From: CAWBKV01 sp041946675
GTDB lineage: Archaea; Halobacteriota; Methanosarcinia; Methanotrichales; Methanotrichaceae
Direction of reading: 5' to 3'
DNA length: 35,335 nucleotides
Assembly (NCBI GenBank): GCA_041946675.1
Contig: JBHGAU010000022.1
Span: 1 to 35,335, forward strand
In this document: piece after piece, positions 6,904 through 14,035 of the stretch
How the letters are laid out: each line of letters begins with the position of its first letter
Position numbering within the stretch: position 1 is the first letter of the stretch
Program-made: the position numbers and the translations under genes
Notes under the pieces: generated by a model
Seen by the model: the letters and a program-made list of their open reading frames with translations, nothing else
Databases searched by the model: none
Told to the model about the DNA's origin: nothing

Positions 6904-7461
6904 ACTCTGGCGCGCATCTGCGAAGTAGAAGCACTCCTTGATCACACTTTCATCCTTTAGCCTGCTCAGGGCATATCTGACAGTTCTTGGCGGAAGGTCA
7001 GTCCTGCTTATAAGATCCTTCTGCGTCAAAGGTCCTTCTGTTGCCAAGACATTGAAGACAAGCTTTGCAGAAGGTGGCAGATACTCTACAATATCCAGAT
7101 CTGGAGGCCCAATACCTTCGGAATATGCCGATTGCGCACTGGGATATGCGATTCCTTTGCCAGGATATGGAGAAATTGCCCAGGCGCCTTCCTTGCTTGC
7201 AGGACGGGTGCTACCCTTACCGAGGTAAGAATATCCCGGATCATAGGCATCTATGCCAGACGATGATGAGATCTGGCTCGGACAGGCGCATATTTGGGAT
7301 GCACAGGAACCATCCGGGGTTTTGCTGCAGCAGTTCATCCCATTTGAACTACTACAATGCCCGGACATGCAAGTACAACTCTTTCCAGTGGGCATTGAGA
7401 GAGCAGGAGCTATGAGAAGGCTGAAGGTGGATAATATTACAATCAATTTTATAATCTTCAT
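6829..7461 (-). CDS. Signal-peptide protein with Cys-rich segment and C-terminal winged helix
   Basis: 210 aa from ATG 7461, chosen because GGAGG (7474-7470) precedes it by 8 nt; a GTG at 7506 is the other in-frame option. Residues 1-22 look like a cleavable signal peptide or membrane anchor. Residues 29-60 hold eight cysteines (C29, C31, C36, C44, C45, C53, C58, C60). A Gly/Ser/Pro/Tyr linker follows. Residues about 127-190 are an archaeal MarR/TrmB-like winged helix (LPPSAKLVFNVL, EGPLTQKDL, LPPRTVRYALSRL). A DNA-binding domain behind an export signal is contradictory, so either the segment is a cytoplasm-facing anchor or the domain binds something else. It could be a metal- or thiol-sensing regulator of the neighbouring genes (inference). 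Confidence 0.8.
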   Translation of the reverse strand: MKIIKLIVILSTFSLLIAPALSMPTGKSCTCMSGHCSSSNGMNCCSKTPDGSCASQICACPSQISSSSGIDAYDPGYSYLGKGSTRPASKEGAWAISPYPGKGIAYPSAQSAYSEGIGPPDLDIVEYLPPSAKLVFNVLATEGPLTQKDLISRTDLPPRTVRYALSRLKDESVIKECFYFADARQSLYGLNLAAVKNSHNNQGYEDIQID

Positions 7462-7488
7462 CTCATTTACCTCCATATTCCCTACAAG

Positions 7489-7504
7489 GTTCACAATCGT
7501 GAAC
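7489..7504. promoter_or_regulatory. Candidate operator GTTCAC-N4-GTGAAC upstream of the winged-helix gene
   Basis: GTTCAC AATC GTGAAC, perfect 6-bp arms; its core matches the site at 6485-6498. It starts 26 nt downstream of the TATA-like element at 7531-7538 and ends 27 nt before ATG 7461. Autorepression by the gene it precedes is a natural hypothesis. Confidence 0.6.
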
Positions 7505-7530
7505 ACTGTAAAATTACGTTGTTATCGATC

Positions 7531-7538
7531 TATAAAAA
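7531..7538 (-). promoter_or_regulatory. TATA box for the winged-helix gene
   Basis: TTTTTATA on the - strand predicts a start near 7508 and a leader of about 45 nt. The rest of the gene-free stretch 7539-7690 holds only imperfect repeats of ATCCGATA/TATCGGAT (7543-7550 and 7614-7621, inverted). Confidence 0.5.
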
Positions 7539-7690
7539 GCTATCCGATAGACAGTGCATTATTGCCTAACAATACATTGGATAATTGCTATCCCAGCTAT
7601 CGGGGATGGCCTTATCGGATTATTGCAGATTTTAGACTACGTAAATGCAAAATATTTTGTATAATTGTTGCAAATAATCAGAGAAATTCA

Positions 7691-7697
7691 TATTTAA
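7691..7697 (+). promoter_or_regulatory. TATA-like element for the Cys-rich repeat protein
   Basis: TATTTAA lies 104 nt before ATG 7801 and predicts a leader of about 80 nt. No TTCAC/GTGAA operator is present here. Confidence 0.4.
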
Positions 7698-7800
7698 CGC
7701 CACCGGCATTTGCCTAAACCCAAATCGTCATATGGGAATAAGCCTCACCTTCTAGCTGTAAACTGTGCGCCAGTCTACCAAAATAAATGGTGGGAACCAT

Positions 7801-8193
7801 ATGAAGAAATTAGCCTTAATATTAATAGTCCTGCTGTTTGCAGGAATTGGAATGACTTTCGGCCAAGCCGGACATTGTAGCCTTTCGGGCAGTAAAGCAG
7901 GTCTCCAAACTCCTTGTGCTGGAAACTGCTTGGCATCAAATCCTCAAGGTGCCAATACTTTATCCCCATGTGGAGCCAACTGCCCAAGCAATGGATGCGG
8001 AACTGCAGGTGGCTGTCAGTCTTGCTGCGGATCTAACTGCACTGCTTGCTGTGGAGGCTCAAGTGGTCAGAGTGCATCAATTTTATCAGCATGTGGAAGT
8101 CATTGCCCTATTGGAAACTGTATGGCAGCTGGCGGATGTCAGGCTTGCTGTGGAACCAACTGCGCAGCCTGCTGCGGTGCAGCCAATAGCTAA
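7801..8193 (+). CDS. Secreted Cys-rich repeat protein, probable metal or redox binder
   Basis: 130 aa with 21 cysteines. Residues 1-21 form a signal peptide (MKK, hydrophobic core, then FGQA). Two repeats 41 residues apart carry nine cysteines each in identical spacing, C-x3-C-x4-C-x5-C-x2-CC-x3-C-x2-CC (C57-C84 and C98-C125). A partial unit may start at C39/C43. GGTGGG precedes the ATG; a GTG at 7765 is rejected because it adds residues before the signal peptide. No known family is recognised; the density and CC/CxxC pairs suggest metallothionein-like metal binding outside the membrane, which fits the copper-type ATPase downstream. A hairpin with a T run follows the gene. Confidence 0.8.
   Translation: MKKLALILIVLLFAGIGMTFGQAGHCSLSGSKAGLQTPCAGNCLASNPQGANTLSPCGANCPSNGCGTAGGCQSCCGSNCTACCGGSSGQSASILSACGSHCPIGNCMAAGGCQACCGTNCAACCGAANS
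7969..8178 (+). repeat. Tandem 123-bp units encoding Cys-rich repeats
   Basis: Unit 1 is codons 57-97 (7969-8091) and unit 2 is codons 98-126 (8092-8178, truncated). Both encode the same cysteine spacing and share the AGGCQxCCGxNCxACCG core. Confidence 0.8.
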
Positions 8194-8203
8194 ATGAATC
8201 TTA

Positions 8204-8232
8204 GAGGTAGGGCTACTTACCTCATTGTTTTT
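8204..8232 (+). terminator. Hairpin plus T run after the Cys-rich gene
   Basis: GAGGTA (8204-8209) pairs with TACCTC (8218-8223) across an 8-nt loop, followed by TTTTT at 8228-8232, 11-39 nt after the stop codon. The shape is terminator-like. Confidence 0.55.
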
Positions 8233-8344
8233 AAACCTGATCTTACTGAAAGCCTGAGCATCTCTACTGCTCGTATCATGGATTTATTTGTGAAGGAATT
8301 AATTATAGCTATTTAGGAAAATGCTATATGATATGGGTGATGAG

Positions 8345-8404
8345 ATGAAGGCTGTAGATCCAGCATGCAAAATGGAGAGAAGAGGATTGCCGGAGCGGGA
8401 TTAG
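8345..8404 (+). other. Small ORF resembling the start of a YHS/TRASH metal-binding domain
   Basis: A 19-codon ORF starts MKAVDPACKMERR, close to the DPVCGM opening of YHS domains that often accompany CopB-type ATPases. GGTGAT before its ATG is a good ribosome-binding site and AATTATAG at 8301-8308 a possible TATA box. After the stop, another frame reads AGLDVFEKERLP, which resembles the C-terminal half of the domain, so this may be a YHS gene broken by an internal deletion. The remaining sequence between 8233 and 8465 holds nothing else I can support. Tentative. Confidence 0.35.
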
Positions 8405-8465
8405 ATGTCTTTGAAAAAGAGCGGCTGCCAATGGGAAGCCCATAATAGATAAAATTCTCCAAAGG

Positions 8466-10487
8466 ATGAAGCATCAAATGTCTGCTGAAGAGCATGGGAT
8501 GCATAAGACGGCAAAGTATCAGGGCATGCCCCATGAGATGCATGGCGGGAGGCATGAAGGCCATACCCTCGAAGACTTCAAAAGAAGATTCATAATATCA
8601 ATAATACTAACAATTCCCATCCTGGCTCTATCCCCATTTATCCAGAGCATATTTCAGTTTGAGCTGAATGTCCCAGGCTCGATCTACATCCTTTTCCTGC
8701 TATCGACAGTCGTATATTTCTACGGTGGCTATCCCTTCCTGAAGGGCCTTTTCCGCGAAATCAGGGATAACAGCATCGGGATGATGACATTGATCGCCAC
8801 TGCCATCAGCGCCGCATATTTTTACAGCTCTGCAGTGGCCTTCGGTTTGAAAGGAGAGGTCTTCTTCTGGGAGCTTGCAACGCTGATCGATATCATGCTT
8901 CTCGGCCACTGGATCGAGATGCGTTCAGTGCTTGGAGCCTCACGTGCTTTGGAGGAGCTGGTCAAGATAATGCCTTCTGAGGCCCATATGATAAAAGATG
9001 GTCAGACTGAAGATGTCAAAGTCGAAGACTTAAGGCCGGGAGATAAAGTGCTCATCAAACCCGGCGAAAAAGTGCCTGTAGATGGAGAGGTTACTGATGG
9101 TCGAACAAGTGTAAACGAATCAATGCTTACAGGTGAATCAAAGCCCATCTCCAAAAAGAGAGGAGATATGGTGATAGGTGGATCAATCAATGAAGAGGGT
9201 GGAGTAACAGTTGAAGTAAAAAAGGTGGGCTCTGAGACATACCTTGCCCAGGTAATATCATTGGTCAAACAGGCCCAAGAAAGCAAATCACGGACTCAAG
9301 ACATTGCTGATAATGCAGCCCGTATGCTTACGATAATATCGCTCAGTGTCGGAGCCATCACACTTGTGACCTGGCTTCTCTTTGTCAGGGATTCTGCCTT
9401 TGCAATCGAGAGGGCTGTAACTGTTATGGTCATATCCTGTCCCCATGCCCTCGGCCTGGCGGTTCCTCTTGTAGTTGCAGTTTCAACATCCTTAGCTGCA
9501 AAATCCGGCCTTCTGATCAGGAATAGACAGGCATTCGAAAAGGCAAAGGACCTCCAGGCAGTGGTCTTCGATAAAACAGGCACTCTGACAGAGGGCCGCT
9601 TTGGCGTGACCGATGTCATTCCTTTGGCAGAATTGAGCGAGGCCGATGTTCTTGGCCTGACGACATCGCTTGAGGCAAGCTCAGAGCACCCGATTGCAGC
9701 AGGGATCATGAACAGCTCCAATGAGTGGAAGATCCAGCTTCAACAGGTGCATGATTTCAGGGCGCTGCCTGGAAAGGGTGTTGAGGGCATGATCGAAGGC
9801 AAAAGGCTGCTTGTCGCAAGTCCTGGATATTTGCGTGAAAATAATATCGACCTGAAGGATGAAAGGATAGAGAAGCTAGAGCAGCAGGGAAAGACCGTTG
9901 TAATCCTTTTGGAGGACAATCGACCGCTTGGAGCAGTCGCTCTAGCCGATATCATAAGAAAGGAATCCAGAGAGGCAATTGTTAAGCTGAAAGCAATGGA
10001 CATAAAGTGCATGATGCTTACAGGAGATAACAGGTTTGTCGCCAAATGGGTGGCTGAAGAGCTGGGCCTGGACGATTTCTTTGCCGAGGTTCTGCCTCAC
10101 GAGAAGTCAGAGGCGATAAAGAAGGTCCAGAAAGACTACATAGCGGCAATGGTTGGCGACGGGGTGAACGATGCACCTGCGCTCGTACAGGCTGATGTGG
10201 GAATAGCAATCGGTGCAGGAACCGATGTTGCTGTTGAGTCTGCAGACATAGTATTAGTGAGAAACGATCCAAGAGATGTTGCCTATACCATCATGCTGTC
10301 GAGGAAGACATACTCGAAGATGTTCCAAAATCTGGTCTGGGCCACAGGATATAACGCATTTGCAATCCCGCTTGCTGCAGGAGTTCTTTACAGCTACGGC
10401 ATACTGCTGAGCCCTGCAGCAGGTGCGATACTCATGAGCGCAAGCACAGTGATTGTTGCCGTAAACGCGAGGCTGCTGAAGATATGA
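8466..10487 (+). CDS. copB: CPH-type heavy-metal P1B ATPase (CopB-like)
   Basis: Membrane pump predicted to export copper or silver; 673 aa. The N-terminus is His/Met-rich (seven His in residues 3-33) with no CxxC heavy-metal domain. Motifs in order: TGES 222-225 (actuator), SCPHALGL with C325-P326-H327 in the transport helix, DKTGTLTEG with phospho-acceptor D369, HP 408-409, MLTGDN 517-522, GDGVNDA 564-570. Eight membrane segments are expected; hydrophobic stretches are visible near 44-62, 72-90, 105-125, 135-150, 285-305, 315-335, 625-645 and 648-668. The CPH motif places it with CopB rather than CopA. AAAGG abuts ATG 8466, so ATG 8478 is a possible start. The upstream secreted Cys-rich protein supports a metal-stress locus. 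Confidence 0.92.
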   Translation: MKHQMSAEEHGMHKTAKYQGMPHEMHGGRHEGHTLEDFKRRFIISIILTIPILALSPFIQSIFQFELNVPGSIYILFLLSTVVYFYGGYPFLKGLFREIRDNSIGMMTLIATAISAAYFYSSAVAFGLKGEVFFWELATLIDIMLLGHWIEMRSVLGASRALEELVKIMPSEAHMIKDGQTEDVKVEDLRPGDKVLIKPGEKVPVDGEVTDGRTSVNESMLTGESKPISKKRGDMVIGGSINEEGGVTVEVKKVGSETYLAQVISLVKQAQESKSRTQDIADNAARMLTIISLSVGAITLVTWLLFVRDSAFAIERAVTVMVISCPHALGLAVPLVVAVSTSLAAKSGLLIRNRQAFEKAKDLQAVVFDKTGTLTEGRFGVTDVIPLAELSEADVLGLTTSLEASSEHPIAAGIMNSSNEWKIQLQQVHDFRALPGKGVEGMIEGKRLLVASPGYLRENNIDLKDERIEKLEQQGKTVVILLEDNRPLGAVALADIIRKESREAIVKLKAMDIKCMMLTGDNRFVAKWVAEELGLDDFFAEVLPHEKSEAIKKVQKDYIAAMVGDGVNDAPALVQADVGIAIGAGTDVAVESADIVLVRNDPRDVAYTIMLSRKTYSKMFQNLVWATGYNAFAIPLAAGVLYSYGILLSPAAGAILMSASTVIVAVNARLLKI

Positions 10488-10615
10488 TTGCAGGCAGATC
10501 TCTCTAAAACCAATTCTCCCTGATTCTGATATCCCTCATAATAGTTTGTGAAAGGCATCCCAAATAATTCTTATAATTTGCTGAGAAAGATATCGATAAA
10601 CGCTCTGGCCGAACC

Positions 10616-10628
10616 AATAAATATTATA
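10616..10628 (+). promoter_or_regulatory. TATA-like element for the 180-aa hypothetical gene
   Basis: AATAAATATTATA lies about 26-38 nt before ATG 10654, so transcription would begin at or just before the start codon, giving a near-leaderless message. No ribosome-binding site is visible. Confidence 0.5.
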
Positions 10629-10653
10629 GTGCGCTTGGATAATATATTAGTAC

Positions 10654-11196
10654 ATGCCCTCTCAAAATGAGACCAGCGAAATGCACTCAAGAATATTGAA
10701 GCTTGTTTCGGAATCAGGTCGCAGATGTGATAATGAAAGAGCAATAGATGATGTCTGGATTTTAGATATAAAGCAAGGCAGATCGACTGTTAATATCCTG
10801 CATCATCTTAATAAAAGTTATATACTAATTCGCTTTAGATTTGATCTAAACGAGAACGATAAGAAATTGCTGAAAAGCAGCCTGAATAACACTACAGAGC
10901 TATCCGATTTTGAATATGATTTGCGCACAGCTATTACATCTCAAGACATTTATTACCTATTAAGAAGAGAAAAATGCGCTAGAAATTTGGATATTCCAGT
11001 TGGATTTGATATCATATCAAAGGTATTCCCCTTCGAGAAAGACTTCGGCATAGATAAATTCGATAAGGCCGTTCAAAATGTAATCAACTTTGGAGTGCTT
11101 GGAATTAGCTTCCTCAGGACTAAGGTAATTTCAAGCAAGGAATTGGTTGAGATGCTCAAATCCATAAGTACATCTCCATTGGGAATGTATGGCTGA
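10654..11196 (+). CDS. Uncharacterised archaeal protein
   Basis: 180 aa, soluble, no signal peptide, cysteines only at positions 25 and 107. The N-terminal half looks alpha/beta (VWILDIKQGRSTVNILHH, then YILIRFRFDL). The C-terminal half is helical with many charged residues. I do not recognise the family with confidence; the layout recalls small DUF2299-like chaperone-fold proteins, but this is only an impression. It stands alone between copB and ppsA with its own TATA box. The ATG is the only sensible start. Confidence 0.7.
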   Translation: MPSQNETSEMHSRILKLVSESGRRCDNERAIDDVWILDIKQGRSTVNILHHLNKSYILIRFRFDLNENDKKLLKSSLNNTTELSDFEYDLRTAITSQDIYYLLRREKCARNLDIPVGFDIISKVFPFEKDFGIDKFDKAVQNVINFGVLGISFLRTKVISSKELVEMLKSISTSPLGMYG

Positions 11197-11519
11197 AATT
11201 CGCCTTTTTAAATTTGGTTGGCTTTATATCTTTCAAGCAGTTTCAAAGGAGGATGAAGCACCGATGCATTGCCTGTAGAATATAGCTTCAAAGCAGCCGG
11301 TCAGCAGTTTTGCAGCATTGAACTAGCCTGGCTGTTTACATTATCTCTAAAAAAGGTTATAACCTAATAGATAGTTATTTTAAGAGGATAGAAATCATCG
11401 AGAGGACTAGTCCTGTAATCAAGTAGAGCTTCGATTCAAGATCCTGAAGCTGACAAGCTCGAATCGATTACAAACCATTAATGATAACAGGGTAAATTAT
11501 TTTTGGTTAAGTGATATAT
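11197..11519 (+). other. Gene-free leader region upstream of ppsA
   Basis: About 320 nt without a convincing gene. It contains a TATA-like TTTATATC at 11223-11230, a 10-codon ORF at 11253-11285 whose GGAGG touches its ATG (too close), a 12-bp perfect palindrome AGGACTAGTCCT at 11403-11414, and two mutually exclusive stems: 11427-11432 with 11446-11451, and 11431-11437 with 11461-11467. The overlap of the two stems resembles an attenuator or riboswitch-type leader for ppsA, but no known class is recognised. Confidence 0.35.
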
Positions 11520-13934
11520 ATGCCAGAAAATAAAAAATATGTGCTCTGGTTCGATGAAATTGGCATCGGAGATGTACCATCTGTAGGCGGCAAGAATGCC
11601 TCCTTAGGAGAGATGTACAGGGAGCTGACACCCAAGGGCGTAAAGATTCCAAATGGCTTTGCCACGACTGCAGATGCGTATTGGCACTTTTTAAGCTCTG
11701 CAGGCATCCTGGACAAGCTCAAGGAGACGCTGGAGGGCCTGGACAAGAGCAATGTGAAGGATCTAGCTGCACGCGGCAAGAAGGCACGTGAGCTCATAAG
11801 GAGCGCAAAGATGCCTGACGATCTTTGGGAGCAGATCAAGGCTGCTTATGATAAATTGGGCAAGCAATACGGAAAGGATACTGATGTGGCGGTTCGAAGC
11901 TCTGCAACCGCAGAGGATCTGCCCACTGCATCATTCGCAGGCCAGCAGGAGACATATCTGAATGTCCGGGGCTACGATGAGCTGAAGGAGGCATGCGTCA
12001 AATGTTATGCATCTCTCTTCACAGACAGGGCGATATCCTATCGTATAGATCAGGGCTTCGACCAGTTCAAGGTCGCTCTATCAATAGGCATAATGAAGAT
12101 GGTCAGATCGGACCTTGCAGCAAGCGGCGTCATATTCACTCTTGATACTGAGACAGGATTCAGAGATGTCGTATTTATCACGGGCTCCTACGGCCTGGGC
12201 GAGAACGTCGTGCAGGGAGCTGTAAATCCTGATGAGTTCTATGTCTTCAAGCCAACATACAGAAAAGGCTTCAAGCCCATAATCAGAAAGACGCTTGGCG
12301 ATAAGAAGATAAAGATGGTCTATGGAAGCGGCAGCGAAAAAGCGCTCACAAAGAATATTGAGACTCCTGAAACGGACAGAAGAAAGTTCTGCATAACAGA
12401 CGAGGATGTCCTGACGCTTGCAGGCTATGCGATAACTATTGAGGATCATTATTCTGCGAAGGCCGGAAAGGAGAGGCCGATGGATATAGAGTGGGCAAAG
12501 GATGGAACTACAGGTGAATTGTTCATTGTCCAGGCAAGGCCGGAGACTGTTCAGTCGCAGAAGGCTAGGGACGTTCTGGAAATATACCACCTGGAAAAGC
12601 GTGGGCCTGTTGTCGTTATGGGAAGAGGCGTCGGCGAGAAGATCGCAAGCGGGAAGGCGCACATAATCTCTGATGTAAGCCACCTCTCTTCCTTCAAGAA
12701 GGGAGAGGTACTGATTTCCAATACCACGACCCCTGACTGGGAGCCTGTGATGAAGATTGCCTCCGCCATAGTCACAAACGCAGGCGGAAGGACCAGCCAT
12801 GCAGCCATAGTCAGCAGAGAGTTCGGGATACCTGCCGTAGTCGGAACAGGCAATGCCACAGAGAAGATCAAAGACGGCCAGGATGTGACTGTGAGCTGTG
12901 CTGAAGGCGACATGGGCGTGGTCTATGACGGCTTGCTTCCATTCAATATTGAAAGAGTAAGCCTGAAGGATCTTACCAGACCGAAGACGGAGATAATGAT
13001 AAACCTTGGAAACCCTGAGGAAGCATTCGCTACATCCATGATCCCCAATGACGGCGTAGGCCTGGCGCGACTCGAGTTCATTATAAACAGCTACATCAAG
13101 ATCCATCCGATGGCACTTGTCCATCCGGATAAAGTAAAGGATGAATCGATAAGAAAGCAGATCGATGAGCTTACTTATGGCTATCCAAATAAGTCAGAAT
13201 ATTTTATTGAGAAGCTCTCTCAGGGCGTTGGAACTATTGCTGCAGCCTTCTACCCCAGGCCAGTGGTCGTCCGCCTGAGCGATTTCAAGTCCAACGAGTA
13301 TGCCAATCTGATCGCAGGCGAGTACTTCGAAATCCAGGAAAGCAATCCCATGATTGGGTTCCGAGGAGCCTCACGGTACTATAACGAGCGATACAGAGAC
13401 GGCTTTGCACTTGAGTGTGCAGCGCTGAAGCGGGCCCGTGAGGAGATGGGGCTTATCAACATCATTATAATGATACCTTTCTGCCGAAGGGTTGAGGAAG
13501 CGAAGAAGGTCCTTGTAGAGATGGAGAAGAACGGCCTCAAACGAAGTGCCAAAGATCTTCAGGTCTACGTAATGTGCGAGATACCAAGCAACGTCATGCT
13601 TGTGGATGAATTTTGCAAGCTCATCGACGGCATGTCTATAGGTTCGAATGACCTGACGCAGCTGACTCTCGGAATAGATCGCGATTCAGAGTTGCTTGCA
13701 GCGGATTTCGATGAGCGTGATCCGGCTGTTCTGAAGATGGTGGCGTTATCGATCCAGGGAACAAAAAGAAACGGCCGTCATAGCGGACTATGCGGCCAGG
13801 CTCCGAGCGATTATCCGGAGTTTGCGGAGTTCCTGGTGGAGCAAGGGATTGATTCCATATCCATCAACCCGGATACAGTGATGAAGATCACGCTCAAGGT
13901 TGTGGAAGTTGAGAAGAGACTGGGCAGGAAATAG
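11520..13934 (+). CDS. ppsA: Phosphoenolpyruvate synthase
   Basis: Pyruvate, water dikinase: pyruvate + ATP gives PEP + AMP + phosphate, the entry to gluconeogenesis in acetate- or C1-using archaea. 804 aa. Residues about 1-345 are the ATP-grasp nucleotide-binding domain (VGGKNASLGEM, VRSSATAEDLPTASFAGQQ, MDIEWA). The swivelling phosphohistidine domain has H427 in GGRTSHAAIVS. The C-terminal TIM barrel carries GSNDLTQL and catalytic C758 in SGLCGQAPSD. The start is ATG 11520, matching the family opening; GTG 11511 is a less likely alternative. The gene is monocistronic; an antisense open frame across its middle is a codon-bias shadow. Confidence 0.96.
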   Translation: MPENKKYVLWFDEIGIGDVPSVGGKNASLGEMYRELTPKGVKIPNGFATTADAYWHFLSSAGILDKLKETLEGLDKSNVKDLAARGKKARELIRSAKMPDDLWEQIKAAYDKLGKQYGKDTDVAVRSSATAEDLPTASFAGQQETYLNVRGYDELKEACVKCYASLFTDRAISYRIDQGFDQFKVALSIGIMKMVRSDLAASGVIFTLDTETGFRDVVFITGSYGLGENVVQGAVNPDEFYVFKPTYRKGFKPIIRKTLGDKKIKMVYGSGSEKALTKNIETPETDRRKFCITDEDVLTLAGYAITIEDHYSAKAGKERPMDIEWAKDGTTGELFIVQARPETVQSQKARDVLEIYHLEKRGPVVVMGRGVGEKIASGKAHIISDVSHLSSFKKGEVLISNTTTPDWEPVMKIASAIVTNAGGRTSHAAIVSREFGIPAVVGTGNATEKIKDGQDVTVSCAEGDMGVVYDGLLPFNIERVSLKDLTRPKTEIMINLGNPEEAFATSMIPNDGVGLARLEFIINSYIKIHPMALVHPDKVKDESIRKQIDELTYGYPNKSEYFIEKLSQGVGTIAAAFYPRPVVVRLSDFKSNEYANLIAGEYFEIQESNPMIGFRGASRYYNERYRDGFALECAALKRAREEMGLINIIIMIPFCRRVEEAKKVLVEMEKNGLKRSAKDLQVYVMCEIPSNVMLVDEFCKLIDGMSIGSNDLTQLTLGIDRDSELLAADFDERDPAVLKMVALSIQGTKRNGRHSGLCGQAPSDYPEFAEFLVEQGIDSISINPDTVMKITLKVVEVEKRLGRK

Positions 13935-14035
13935 CTTTCCTATCCATTATTCTTTGAGATTGTGATCCATAAGTAAGATCTTCGTGTCATCAATGGCCAG
14001 TTCCCCGTAGATCTAATACAATAATATTTTATCAC

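Noticed and set aside
7253..7717. 154-codon + strand frame antisense to the winged-helix gene and its promoter
   Set aside because: It overlaps a supported gene on the other strand and the operator/TATA region, and has no motif or ribosome-binding site.
11253..11285. Ten-codon ORF (MKHRCIACRI) after GGAGG
   Set aside because: The GGAGG directly abuts the ATG, too close for initiation; noted only within the ppsA leader.
12081..13124. 347-codon open frame antisense to ppsA
   Set aside because: It lies wholly inside a strongly supported gene, has no recognisable motif, and its length is a by-product of codon bias.
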